Shown in pieces: positions 18,942-28,166 of a stretch of DNA of 34,488 nucleotides. Position 1 is the first letter of the stretch; the number at the start of each line of letters is the position of its first letter. The position numbers and the translations under genes were made by a program. The DNA lies in assembly GCA_002868925.1 (NCBI GenBank), contig PKTZ01000152.1:22538-57025 (forward strand), written 5' to 3'. Under the pieces are notes generated by a model, which was not told the DNA's origin, did not search any database, and was given only the letters and a program-made list of their open reading frames with translations. Source of the stretch: Desulfuromonas sp. (GTDB lineage Bacteria > Desulfobacterota > Desulfuromonadia > Desulfuromonadales > UBA2294).

Positions 18942-19931
18942 ATGGAAAATTTCGGTTCTGTACTGGTGGAAATACTGCACGAAATGTGGGAGGAGCTGCT
19001 TTACATCCTCCCTTACCTGGCGGTCGGTGTGCTGATGGAGGCGATCATCCGGACCTTCAAGTGGCATGTAAAGATCCGGCACGCCCTGACCCGGTTCGGC
19101 GGTTTTTCGATCGTCATGGCAACTATTCTCGGAGTGGCGAGTCCGCTGTGCGCTTGCGCAACCCTGCCGCTCGTTATCTCACTGCTGCTGGCCGGACTGC
19201 CGCTGGCCCCGGCAATGGCGCTGCTGATTACTTCGCCGCTGATGAGCCCCGCTTCCTACTCGATGCTCTCCGGCATGCTCGGCTTAAGCTGGGCCAACCT
19301 GGTCGTTGCCTGCGCCATCCTGCTCGGCCTGTTCGGCGGCTGGCTCACCCATTTCCTGCGCCGTTACGGTTTCAGTGAGGAGACCATCTTTCGCCAGAAC
19401 TTGCCGCAGGGAGATTTTCATGATCCCGATTACCCGGTCGAGGAACTGCGCTGCGAATGCGGTAAACAGCTTTCACACCGGGTAAACCGCTGTACCCACA
19501 ACAAGTTCCTGGTATTTCTCGCCCGCTTCTGGGAAGGATCGCTCAAGATCGGGAAGTTCGCCCTGATCGGCTTGGTGATCGAAGTGGTGGCATCGTTCTT
19601 TATTCCGACCGACTGGCTGACCAAACTGCTGACCGAAGGGGGGATGGCCGACGCGGTGCTGCTGATGTTCGCTACCGTGCCGCTGCATCTTCCGCAGGTG
19701 ACGGCGGCGTCGATGCTGTTCGGTTTCTATCTCCCCGATCCGGGGCAGATGATCCCATTGGCCAAGGGGCCGGGGATCGCCATGCTGGTCGGCGGACCGG
19801 TGACCGCCCTGCCGGTGATGGCGATCTTCATCTCGATGTTCCGCAAGCGGGTGCTGATGCTCTACCTGTCGCTCTGCATCGTCGGCACCCTGGGGCTCGC
19901 CCTGGTATTCACCATCTTCCCGCCGTTTTGA
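18942..19931 (+). CDS. DUF318/ArsP-type permease (PF03773-like; putative metal or organoarsenical efflux)
   Basis: Multi-TM; ASPLCACATLPLVISLLLAGLPLAPAMALLITSPLMSPASY signature; cytoplasmic RCECGK loop. Confidence 0.82.
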   Translation: MENFGSVLVEILHEMWEELLYILPYLAVGVLMEAIIRTFKWHVKIRHALTRFGGFSIVMATILGVASPLCACATLPLVISLLLAGLPLAPAMALLITSPLMSPASYSMLSGMLGLSWANLVVACAILLGLFGGWLTHFLRRYGFSEETIFRQNLPQGDFHDPDYPVEELRCECGKQLSHRVNRCTHNKFLVFLARFWEGSLKIGKFALIGLVIEVVASFFIPTDWLTKLLTEGGMADAVLLMFATVPLHLPQVTAASMLFGFYLPDPGQMIPLAKGPGIAMLVGGPVTALPVMAIFISMFRKRVLMLYLSLCIVGTLGLALVFTIFPPF

Positions 19932-19982
19932 CCGGTGGATTGCCCCTTTCTATTTATTGCCTAAATTTAAACTGAATGAAAA

Positions 19983-20006
19983 AGAGCCGTTGCATGCAAC
20001 GGCTCT
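19983..20006. terminator. 24-bp perfect palindrome, bidirectional terminator between convergent genes
   Basis: AAA-AGAGCCGTTGCATGCAACGGCTCT-ACGTTTTT. Confidence 0.8.
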
Positions 20007-20041
20007 ACGTTTTTCGGTAAGTATCAGGTTGGCAGATCTTC

Positions 20042-20698
20042 TTACTCTTCCGGCCCCGCTTCGACCTGGCTGTGCAGTTCGACCGCCGTGCCTAACTCGC
20101 GGATCAGGTCGGCGAGCAGCGGCCTGATCTCCTGACCGGTCTCCGGCAGTGCGGCGAGCAGAGATTCTAGCCGCTTGGCGCTGCTCAGGGCCGCCTTGAG
20201 CGCCTGCTTTTCTCCCTCCTGCAGGCTCTGGCGTGACTGCACCGATTCGCGGAAACGCTTCTGGATGGTCGGCAGGCTCCGCCCCTCCTCGATCACCGCC
20301 TGGCGCAGGTCATGACATTCCTTCTCGCTAAACTCCTCTTCCTCTTCGGCCCTCCGCAGCAGGTCGATCGAGCGGTAGTCGGGGGCCGGGCGTAGCTCAT
20401 CGCGATCGAGCACTGCCGGCTCCTTGCGCTGCAGGTAGCCGAAGGCGAGGGTCAGTTTTGCCGCCGTCTGCTTGCGGATCCGGATCTCCCGGCTGCAGTA
20501 CTCCTCGAAGGTCGAGTAGCCCCACTCGCTGAAGAGGTTGTCGCGGCTGACGGTGACCAGCTGTTCCCCGAGTTCGACCCACGACGCCTTGAACTGGCGG
20601 GCCGAGTCGAGCACCCGGTAGCGTTCGGAACCGGGGTCGAGGTTCTGCATCAACTGCTCGATATGCTGTTCGCCCTTGGTCTGTTTCGACATTTCCAT
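20042..20698 (-). CDS. Hypothetical protein (putative HTH/coiled-coil)
   Basis: LGEQLVTVSRDNLFSEWGYSTFEEYCSREIRIRKQTAAKLTLAFGYL followed by an acidic, coiled-coil-like C-terminus. Convincing codon structure; function unknown. Confidence 0.75.
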   Translation of the reverse strand: MEMSKQTKGEQHIEQLMQNLDPGSERYRVLDSARQFKASWVELGEQLVTVSRDNLFSEWGYSTFEEYCSREIRIRKQTAAKLTLAFGYLQRKEPAVLDRDELRPAPDYRSIDLLRRAEEEEEFSEKECHDLRQAVIEEGRSLPTIQKRFRESVQSRQSLQEGEKQALKAALSSAKRLESLLAALPETGQEIRPLLADLIRELGTAVELHSQVEAGPEE

Positions 20699-20832
20699 GT
20701 GTATTCTCCATTTCTAAAAACGGTGGATAGCATAACCATTCTGTTGTCCAAATGGAATCGCTTTGTTAAAAAGGGGAGACATCGAAATGGTTTCGGCATA
20801 GAGTAGGGCCGAACCGGACGAGGAGAGAACCG

Positions 20833-22035
20833 TTGGCAGAACCAAAATACATCGTTGGACCCGAAACCGCCCGCATGCTCGACCTGGGCCATCCCTGGGT
20901 GATCGCTGACCGCTTCACCCGCAAATGGCCGAAGGGGAAGAGCGGTGACCTGGTATCTCTTGTCTCCGAGCAGGGCAAGCATCTGGCGACGGCTTTGTTG
21001 GCGCCGGGTGAAAAGGTGGTCGCTCGGGTGCTCGATCGTGAGCGGATCCGTCTTAACAAGGCCTGGCTGACGGAGCGGGTCGAAGCGGCGCTTCATTTGC
21101 GTGAACTGATCGATCTGACCGAGACCACCGCCTACCGCCTGATCAATGGTGAGGGGGATGGCTTGCCCGGCCTGACCGTCGACCGCTACGGTGAACACCT
21201 GATGGTCCAGCTCTATTCCGAGTGCTGGCGGCCGAACCTGGCGCTGCTGGTCGAGGTGCTCCAACAGCAGCTGAATCCGGACGGGATTTACGAAAAGCGG
21301 CGGCCGCAGAAGACCCGGCAACTCGAGGCGGACGACGGCAGCAAGAAATACAGCCATCTTCTTGCCGGGAAGCCCTGGCCCGGACGGCAGCAGGTGCGTG
21401 AAAACGGCCTCGATTTCCTGGTCGAGCTGGAGCGCGGCCTGAATACCGGGCTGTTCTTCGACCAGCGCGAGAATCGCCGCGACCTGATGGCCCGGGTCGG
21501 CGGCAAAAGCTTTCTCAACCTCTTTTCCTATACCGGGGCGTTCTCAGTGGCGGCCGCCTACGCCGGCGCAAAGAAGGTGACCAATGTCGATGCCTCGGCA
21601 ACCTATCTCGACTGGGCGAAGGAGAACTTCGCGATCAACCGGCTCAATCCGAAACGGCACGAGTTCATCGTCGACGATTGCTTTGCCGCCCTCGACCAGT
21701 TCGTTCGCCAGCAGCGGAGTTTCGATATTATCCTGTTCGATCCGCCCAGCTTTTCGACTACAACCAAGAGCACCTTCAGTACCCGTCGGGGCACCTCGGA
21801 GCTGGTCGCCAGAACCCTGCCGCTGCTCAAGCCGGGCGGTCTGCTGATCGGTTCGTCGAATCACCAAAAGACCGATATCGCCGAATACATCAAGGAGTTC
21901 CGCCGCGGCGCTCTCGCCGCCAAAGCTGGTTTGCAGGTGGTGGCGCAGGCCGGTCAGTCGGCCGATTTTCCCTTCCCTGTCACCTTCCCCGAAGGGCGCT
22001 ATCTCAAGTATCTTTGCGCTGTCAAGTCGATTTAG
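20833..22035 (+). CDS. rlmI: Class I SAM-dependent rRNA methyltransferase, RlmI-like (23S rRNA m5C)
   Basis: PUA-like N-terminus (LDLGHPWVIADRFTR), GEGDGLPGLTVDRYG, GLNTGLFFDQRENRRDL, LFSYTGAFSVAAAYAGAKKVTNVD, LFDPPSF. TTG start with AGGAGAG. Confidence 0.88.
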   Translation: MAEPKYIVGPETARMLDLGHPWVIADRFTRKWPKGKSGDLVSLVSEQGKHLATALLAPGEKVVARVLDRERIRLNKAWLTERVEAALHLRELIDLTETTAYRLINGEGDGLPGLTVDRYGEHLMVQLYSECWRPNLALLVEVLQQQLNPDGIYEKRRPQKTRQLEADDGSKKYSHLLAGKPWPGRQQVRENGLDFLVELERGLNTGLFFDQRENRRDLMARVGGKSFLNLFSYTGAFSVAAAYAGAKKVTNVDASATYLDWAKENFAINRLNPKRHEFIVDDCFAALDQFVRQQRSFDIILFDPPSFSTTTKSTFSTRRGTSELVARTLPLLKPGGLLIGSSNHQKTDIAEYIKEFRRGALAAKAGLQVVAQAGQSADFPFPVTFPEGRYLKYLCAVKSI

Positions 22036-22107
22036 TAATCCCATTTAATTCTAAATATTTAATTCGACATTCAGTTGCGATTTCGCTAGTCTGAGCTAGT
22101 TTTTAAT

Positions 22108-23046
22108 TTGATCAAAAGGCAATGGAAATCAGACCGAATGCAAGACGCCCAGCTAAAGTCAAATATCGATTCAAGGCCTCAGCGGATGCTCTGGGACATC
22201 TCTCCCGGCCAGATGGCGCTGTTGCTAACGTTGTTTATTTTCATTGCCGAGATCGCCATCATGATCGTGATCGATCGACTGCCGCCGCTATCGCCTCTGC
22301 TGATGGCGCTGGTCGATGCAACCCTCCTGGTCGCGATAATGGTCCCCCTTTATGTCGCTCTGTATCGCCCCTTCTGGAAGACACGGCAGGTTTCCGAGGA
22401 AAAGATCAGGCAGCTCAATAACCGTTTGACCGAGGTGAGCGAAGAAGAACGTCGCCGAATTGCCCTCGACCTGCACGATCATTGCGACCAGACCCTGGTC
22501 GCCCTGCACAAGACAGTCGAGCTGGTGCAATCGAAGGTCATCGACCGCGACGAAGAAGCGGCGGTGCTCTGTCAGGAGATCGGCGAGCTGCTCGGACGGC
22601 TCAACCACGACGTCCGCGCCGTCTCCTCCTTCCTGCACCCGCCACAGCTCGCGGATAACGGCATCGGTCCGGCCTTGGCGCAGTACGTTAAACAGATGGG
22701 TGAGGCCTTCGGCGCCGTGGCGCTCGAATTCGTCGAACAGGGTGATGCGCGCCCGATCTCGCGGCAGATGGCGATCTCGATTTATCGCATCACCCAGGAG
22801 GCGGTCAAGAACGCGCTCCAGCACTCCGGAGCCGAACTGGTCCGGGTTTACCTCGAATACAGCCCGGACAAAGTTGCCGTTTCGATCGTCGACGATGGTT
22901 GCGGTTTCGACCCCCGCGCCGATGTCGACGCCGACGCCCTCGGTCTGGTCAGCATGCGCGAGCGTGCCGCCGCCATCGACGGCTCTCTCTCCATCCACTC
23001 GGAAAAGGGGCGCGGTACCTCGCTGCGGGCCAGTTTCAAGGTCTGA
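22108..23046 (+). CDS. Membrane sensor histidine kinase, NarX/DegS (HisKA_3) type
   Basis: Two TM helices; HisKA_3 SEEERRRIALDLHDHCDQTLVALH; HATPase QEAVKNALQHSGA, VDDGCGFDP, GLVSMRERAAAIDGSLSI. Start could instead be ATG 22138. Confidence 0.88.
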   Translation: MIKRQWKSDRMQDAQLKSNIDSRPQRMLWDISPGQMALLLTLFIFIAEIAIMIVIDRLPPLSPLLMALVDATLLVAIMVPLYVALYRPFWKTRQVSEEKIRQLNNRLTEVSEEERRRIALDLHDHCDQTLVALHKTVELVQSKVIDRDEEAAVLCQEIGELLGRLNHDVRAVSSFLHPPQLADNGIGPALAQYVKQMGEAFGAVALEFVEQGDARPISRQMAISIYRITQEAVKNALQHSGAELVRVYLEYSPDKVAVSIVDDGCGFDPRADVDADALGLVSMRERAAAIDGSLSIHSEKGRGTSLRASFKV

Positions 23047-23121
23047 TCCCTTTTCTTGCAACGGTGCTCCCGTCCCGCTCCGGTCTCTTCACTTGTCTGA
23101 AAACAATAATTCCGCTAAAGT

Positions 23122-24099
23122 ATGTCCGTTATGGAAACTCCCCGGACTAAACAGGCACGGATTATCCCGGTCGCAGGCGGCAAGGGTGGTGTCGGCAAAA
23201 GCCTGCTGACGGCCAACCTGGCTCGCGCCTTTGCGGCAAAGGGGGAGCGCTGCGTCGCCATCGATCTTGACCTCGGCGGTTCCAACCTGCACACCTTTCT
23301 CGGTTATGACAACGTCAACCCCGGAGTCGGCGACTATCTCAGCCAGAAGGGGGTCGGCCTGTCGGAGTTTTTGGTCCCGGTCGCCGATACCGGCCTGCAC
23401 TTTGTCCCCGGTGACGGCCTGCGGCCGTTCCTGGCCAACCTGATGCATGCCCACAAGATGCGTATCCTGCGTGACCTGACCCGGATCGATGCCGACTACG
23501 TCCTGCTCGATCTCGGTGCTGGCACTTCCTACAACACCCTCGACTTTTTCCGGGTCTGGGGGACGGGGGTCGTGGTGACAACGCCGGAGTACCCGGCGAT
23601 CATCAACATGATGAACTTCGTCAAGAACGTGGTGCTCAGGGTGATCGTCAAGGGGATCGGCGACAACACCTTCATGACCGAGGTGATCGAGCAGGTAAGC
23701 AAGCAGTCGATCGACGCTGATGTGAAATCGATTCCGGAGATCGTTGCCGAACTGGAGCGGATCAACCCGGAGAGGACCGGACGAATCCGCCAGCAGTTGA
23801 GCGCGCTCCGTTTCGGACTGGTGGTCAACAAGGTGCGGCAGCTCTCCGATCTCGAGTTCGTGCCCAATATCAGGACCGCCCTCAAGCGCAAGCTCGGGGT
23901 CGATGTCACCTGGTACGGCTCACTGTTCGAGGAGAGCTCAGCGCAGATCGGTTGGCATGCCCCCGGCAGCGCGGCCGAAGTGCCGCGTGTCACCGGTCTG
24001 GCCCGCATCGTCGATCGCATCCGCCAGCCGGGACTGATCCGGAACGAAACCCTGCTCGCCGAGGCGGAGGCACTGCAGAAGCATCTGTTCGGGAAATAG
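23122..24099 (+). CDS. MinD/ParA-superfamily P-loop ATPase (FleN/FlhG-like)
   Basis: Deviant Walker A AGGKGGVGKSLLTANLARAFA; AIDLDLGGSNLHTFLG; VLLDLGAGTSYNTLDFF; VVTTPEYPAIINMMNFVKN. Confidence 0.9.
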   Translation: MSVMETPRTKQARIIPVAGGKGGVGKSLLTANLARAFAAKGERCVAIDLDLGGSNLHTFLGYDNVNPGVGDYLSQKGVGLSEFLVPVADTGLHFVPGDGLRPFLANLMHAHKMRILRDLTRIDADYVLLDLGAGTSYNTLDFFRVWGTGVVVTTPEYPAIINMMNFVKNVVLRVIVKGIGDNTFMTEVIEQVSKQSIDADVKSIPEIVAELERINPERTGRIRQQLSALRFGLVVNKVRQLSDLEFVPNIRTALKRKLGVDVTWYGSLFEESSAQIGWHAPGSAAEVPRVTGLARIVDRIRQPGLIRNETLLAEAEALQKHLFGK

Positions 24100-24130
24100 A
24101 CGCTCCGCCGGCACGTCTACGACAAAGGTG

Positions 24131-24161
24131 GGCAGCCCCCAATGAAGCCGGGGACAGTCCC
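24131..24161. repeat. REP-like GGGACAGTCCC unit
   Basis: GGCAGCCCCCAATGAAGCCGGGGACAGTCCC, same layout as the 17.8 kb and 28 kb copies. Confidence 0.65.
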
Positions 24162-24184
24162 GTGAACGACAAAATTTGCACGAA

Positions 24185-24217
24185 AAAAGGGGCCGGAATT
24201 CAATTCCGGCCCCTTTT
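24185..24217. terminator. Strong bidirectional terminator between convergent genes
   Basis: AAAAGGGGCCGGAATT-C-AATTCCGGCCCCTTTT. Confidence 0.85.
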
Positions 24218-24241
24218 CATGTTCTTATCTAGCGGTTTTCG

Positions 24242-24754
24242 TTATTCGACGACCGTCGCCTTTTCGATGACGACCGAATCTTTCGGGACGTCCTGGTGCA
24301 TGCCGTGGTTGCCGGTCGCCACCTGGCGGATCTTGTCGACCGTCTCCATGCCGTCGGTCACCTTGCCGAAAACGGCATAACCGTATCCCATCACCGAGGT
24401 GTTCTGGTGGTCGAGGAAGTCGTTGTCGACGGTGTTGATGAAGAACTGCGCGGTAGCGCTGTCAACCACCTGGGTGCGGGCCATGGCGACGGTGCCGCGC
24501 TTGTTGGAGAGCCCGTTGGTCGCCTCGTTTTTGATCGGCGACTTGGTATCCTTCTGGCTCATGTCGGGGTTCATGCCGCCGCCCTGGATCATGAAGTCGG
24601 CGATCACCCGGTGGAAGATGGTGCCGTCGTAGAAACCGTCGTTGACGTAGGCGAGGAAGTTTTCGGTCGAGATCGGCGCGTTCTCGGCGTCGAGTTCGAT
24701 GGTGATATCACCCATGCTGGTGCTAAGGCAGACGCTGGGGTTGGTTGTGCTCAT
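24242..24754 (-). CDS. Cyclophilin-type peptidyl-prolyl cis-trans isomerase
   Basis: [52 protein letters not shown]...[17 protein letters not shown]. Start set at 24754. Confidence 0.94.
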   Translation of the reverse strand: MSTTNPSVCLSTSMGDITIELDAENAPISTENFLAYVNDGFYDGTIFHRVIADFMIQGGGMNPDMSQKDTKSPIKNEATNGLSNKRGTVAMARTQVVDSATAQFFINTVDNDFLDHQNTSVMGYGYAVFGKVTDGMETVDKIRQVATGNHGMHQDVPKDSVVIEKATVVE

Positions 24755-24958
24755 GGTTTGTTCTCCTTTCGGTTTGCGTGCAGCATGATATAGCACGACG
24801 TGACCGACGGGGCAAGCCTCTACAATGTTAGCGTGAACCCTGTTCTGCTACTTGAATTCTGTTTTGTAAACAGTTGTTGAAATGTGAAGGGGATTTGACT
24901 GGGAAGCGATCATCGCGCTTTGTATACTTCTTCTATTTTAATGATAGAGGAGTTTTAG

Positions 24959-25273
24959 ATGAGATCGCTTGTCCTGGCTGTTGTTTTATTGGTAGGTTTT
25001 TCATTTGGTAGCACCGTGTTGGCCAACAGCGGCCCGGTCGAGGTACGGTTCGAGGCCACTCCCGGGGATGTCACCTATACGCACGCCGCGCATACCCGGT
25101 TCGGGGCGAAATGCCAGTCGTGCCATCACAATGGCGTCCTCTCCGGCACCTGTCACCGCTGTCATGACGGCAAGCAGGCACCTCACTTCAAAGTAGCGGC
25201 ACACAAGGTCTGCAAGGAGTGTCACCAGAAGAAGGGCGGACCGGTCAACTGCAAGGGTTGTCACCTCCGTTAA
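24959..25273 (+). CDS. Small exported tetraheme c-type cytochrome (c3/c7-like)
   Basis: Signal peptide plus four CxxCH motifs (CQSCH, CHRCH, CKECH, CKGCH) in 104 aa; GDVTYTHAAH resembles c7 GDVKFPHKAH. Confidence 0.9.
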   Translation: MRSLVLAVVLLVGFSFGSTVLANSGPVEVRFEATPGDVTYTHAAHTRFGAKCQSCHHNGVLSGTCHRCHDGKQAPHFKVAAHKVCKECHQKKGGPVNCKGCHLR

Positions 25274-25295
25274 ACCATCCCATCTTTTCAGTTTA

Positions 25296-25332
25296 AAAAA
25301 GGCCCGGCAGTGAAATGCTTCCGGGCCTTTTC
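25296..25332 (+). terminator. Rho-independent terminator after the cytochrome gene
   Basis: AAAAAAGGCCCGG-CAGTGAAATGCTT-CCGGGCCTTTT. Confidence 0.82.
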
Positions 25333-25399
25333 CATTTCCTTGACAGGGGCGCGGCAGATGAATAGACTTCGTCCATCATTTGCAGCGAAGGAGAACACC

Positions 25400-25879
<480 letters not shown>

Positions 25880-25924
25880 CCCGGACAGCGAAGCGAGAGT
25901 CACTTTAATCGGTCGAGGCAGGTT

Positions 25925-26659
25925 TTGAGCAGAAAAAAAGACGCCATCTACGCCGGGCCGCTCAGCGAAATCGTCGATTTCAGGTTCGATGAGCGGGTCG
26001 CCGATGTTTTTGCCGACATGATCCAGCGCTCGGTCCCCGGCTACAGCATGCTGATCTCGACCATCGGAGTGCTGGCGGCAAAGTACGCCCAGGCCGATAG
26101 CCACTGCTACGACCTCGGTTGTTCGCTCGGGGCGGTCAGTCTTGTGCTGCGGCAACGGATCGCCCAGCCGGGTTGCGATGTTATCGCGGTCGACAATTCA
26201 CCGGCGATGATCGAGCGGGCGCAGGAGTTGCTGGCGCGTGACACTTCAGCAAACGTACCGGTCTCGCTGGCCTGCGCCGATATCCGCGATGTTGTCATCG
26301 AGAACGCATCAATCGTCGTTCTCAACCTGACTCTGCAGTTCATTCCGCCGGCTGAACGGCTGCTGCTTCTGCAGCGGATTTACGACGGCCTGCGGCCGGG
26401 CGGGATCCTCGTCCTCTCGGAAAAGATCGCCTTCGACGAGCCGGAGAGGCAGCAGTTTCACGATGCGCTGCAACAGGACTTCAAGCGGGCCAACGGCTAC
26501 AGTGAACTCGAGATCAGCCAGAAGCGGACCGCCCTGGAGAAGGTGATGATCCCGGAGAGCCTGGCTACGCATCGCCAGCGTCTGATGGAGGCGGGGTTCC
26601 CGTTTGTCGATACCTGGTTCCAGTGCTTCAACTTCGCCTCCCTCGTTGCCGTCAAATGA
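25925..26659 (+). CDS. cmoA: Carboxy-S-adenosyl-L-methionine synthase
   Basis: [62 protein letters not shown] start. Confidence 0.93.
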   Translation: MSRKKDAIYAGPLSEIVDFRFDERVADVFADMIQRSVPGYSMLISTIGVLAAKYAQADSHCYDLGCSLGAVSLVLRQRIAQPGCDVIAVDNSPAMIERAQELLARDTSANVPVSLACADIRDVVIENASIVVLNLTLQFIPPAERLLLLQRIYDGLRPGGILVLSEKIAFDEPERQQFHDALQQDFKRANGYSELEISQKRTALEKVMIPESLATHRQRLMEAGFPFVDTWFQCFNFASLVAVK

Positions 26660-27627
26660 GCCTTTACGACCCCCTTTACCGACAACTCGAAACGATGGGG
26701 CTGACCCGCTGGTCGGAGCAGCTGCAAAGCTCCCTGCCGGGACTGCTCAATCCGGCGCGTAACCGTGACCTGATCCGCTGGCAGGAGGCGCTGCAGGAGC
26801 TGCCGCAGGTCCACCCGTCGTCCGTCGAGCTCAAACAGCGGCTCGAGATCGGGCGGGCAGGGGATCTTGGCGATGTCGACCGGGACGGGTTCATCTCCCT
26901 CCTTAAGACCTTCCACCCCTGGCGCAAGGGGCCGATATCTCTGTTCGGGGTCGAGATCGACACCGAGTGGCGTTCCGACTGGAAGTGGGACCGTCTGCTG
27001 CCGCACATCCGGCCACTCGCCGGGCGCACGGTGCTCGATGTCGGTTGTGGCAACGGTTACCACGGCTGGCGCATGCTCGGGGAGGGGGCCGACTTCGTGC
27101 TCGGCATCGACCCGACCCTGGTGTTCGTGATGCAGCACCGGGTGATTCAGCACTACCTGGCCAGCGAACGCCATCAGCTGTTGCCGCTGCGGCTCGAAGA
27201 TGTCCCGCCTAACCTGAACGGATTCGATACTGTTTTTTCAATGGGGGTGCTCTACCATCGCCGTTCGCCGCTCGATCACCTGTTGGCGCTCAGGGGCTGC
27301 CTGCAGCCCGGCGGCGAGCTGGTGCTGGAGACACTGATCGTCGAGGGGGACGAAACGACCGTTTTCATGCCGGAGGACCGTTACGCCAAGATGCGCAACG
27401 TCTGGTTCCTCCCCTCGGTCGCTGTGATGAAGCTCTGGCTGCAACGCTGCGGTTTCGTCGACATCGCCTGCGTCGATATCAACCGGACCAGCACCGAAGA
27501 ACAGCGACGGACCGAGTGGATGACCGACGAGTCGTTAGCCGACTACCTCGATCCGTACGATCCGACCAGAACGATCGAAGGCCACCCGGCTCCGACGCGC
27601 GCCATCTTCACCGCTACCCGCCCATAA
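26656..27627 (+). CDS. cmoB: tRNA U34 carboxymethyltransferase
   Basis: [77 protein letters not shown] overlap with cmoA. Confidence 0.94.
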   Translation: MSLYDPLYRQLETMGLTRWSEQLQSSLPGLLNPARNRDLIRWQEALQELPQVHPSSVELKQRLEIGRAGDLGDVDRDGFISLLKTFHPWRKGPISLFGVEIDTEWRSDWKWDRLLPHIRPLAGRTVLDVGCGNGYHGWRMLGEGADFVLGIDPTLVFVMQHRVIQHYLASERHQLLPLRLEDVPPNLNGFDTVFSMGVLYHRRSPLDHLLALRGCLQPGGELVLETLIVEGDETTVFMPEDRYAKMRNVWFLPSVAVMKLWLQRCGFVDIACVDINRTSTEEQRRTEWMTDESLADYLDPYDPTRTIEGHPAPTRAIFTATRP

Positions 27628-27718
27628 CCCCGGGACTGTCCCCGGTTTTATCGGGGGCTGTCCCAGTTATCAGATGTCCTTAAAAAAGAGACAGCCCCCG
27701 TTCGGGGACTGTCCCTGC
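27628..27718. repeat. REP-like GGGACAGTCCC units (two)
   Basis: CCCCGGGACTGTCCCCGGTTTTATCGGGGGCTGTCCC (27628-27663) and GAGACAGCCCCCGTTCGGGGACTGTCCC (27688-27715). Confidence 0.75.
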
Positions 27719-27726
27719 GAGCTAAG

Positions 27727-27942
27727 TACACCAAGAAAATTAAAAGCTGTTTTCACGCAAAGCCGCGAAGTCGCGAAGAAAAGCAAGAACAAACTAAGGT
27801 TGAAGATCAAAATCTCAAAAGAAATTAATAAGGTTTTTGTTTTAACCCAAAAAAAGGTTTTTCTTTTCAAGGTGTAGATTTTCTTTGCAGCTTTGCGTGA
27901 AACAGTTTTTGACTCTCTTGGTGCTCTTGGTGATTTGGTGGC
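27727..27942. repeat. ACGCAAAG-family imperfect inverted repeat, copy B (about 0.2 kb)
   Basis: Left CACCAAG...CTGTTTTCACGCAAAGCCGCGAAG; right arm (reverse complement) CACCAAGAGAGTCAAAAACTGTTTCACGCAAAGCTGCAAAG. Confidence 0.7.
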
Positions 27943-28010
27943 TAACTGTTATTCGGATGTTTAATTATAGGTCTTGCGGTGTGAAGCGGCACGGTTCCTG
28001 GCCCGCAACT

Positions 28011-28085
28011 GCCCGGGACAGTCCCCGATGAAGCGAGGGGACAGCCCCTGTTTTGCTTTTCTTGGCGGCTTTGCGTCTTGAGTGA
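28011..28085. repeat. REP-like unit plus partial ACGCAAAG repeat
   Basis: GCCCGGGACAGTCCCCGATGAAGCGAGGGGACAGCCCC, then TTTCTTGGCGGCTTTGCGTCTTGAGTG. Confidence 0.6.
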
Positions 28086-28166
28086 ACGCCAGCGAACGGG
28101 CGTGAGGCGATTTTTCATGGTGAGTGGAGAGCTGAATTGGTCGGTCTGAATCCCCGGTTCAGCGGA

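Noticed and set aside
27670-27877. Two overlapping 66/67-aa ORFs on opposite strands
   Set aside because: Lie entirely inside the ACGCAAAG and REP-like repeats; typical repeat-derived spurious ORFs.
27628-28130. Possible CRISPR array in the repeat-rich spacer
   Set aside because: Repeats are inverted, irregularly spaced palindromes without uniform spacers; no cas genes in the window.
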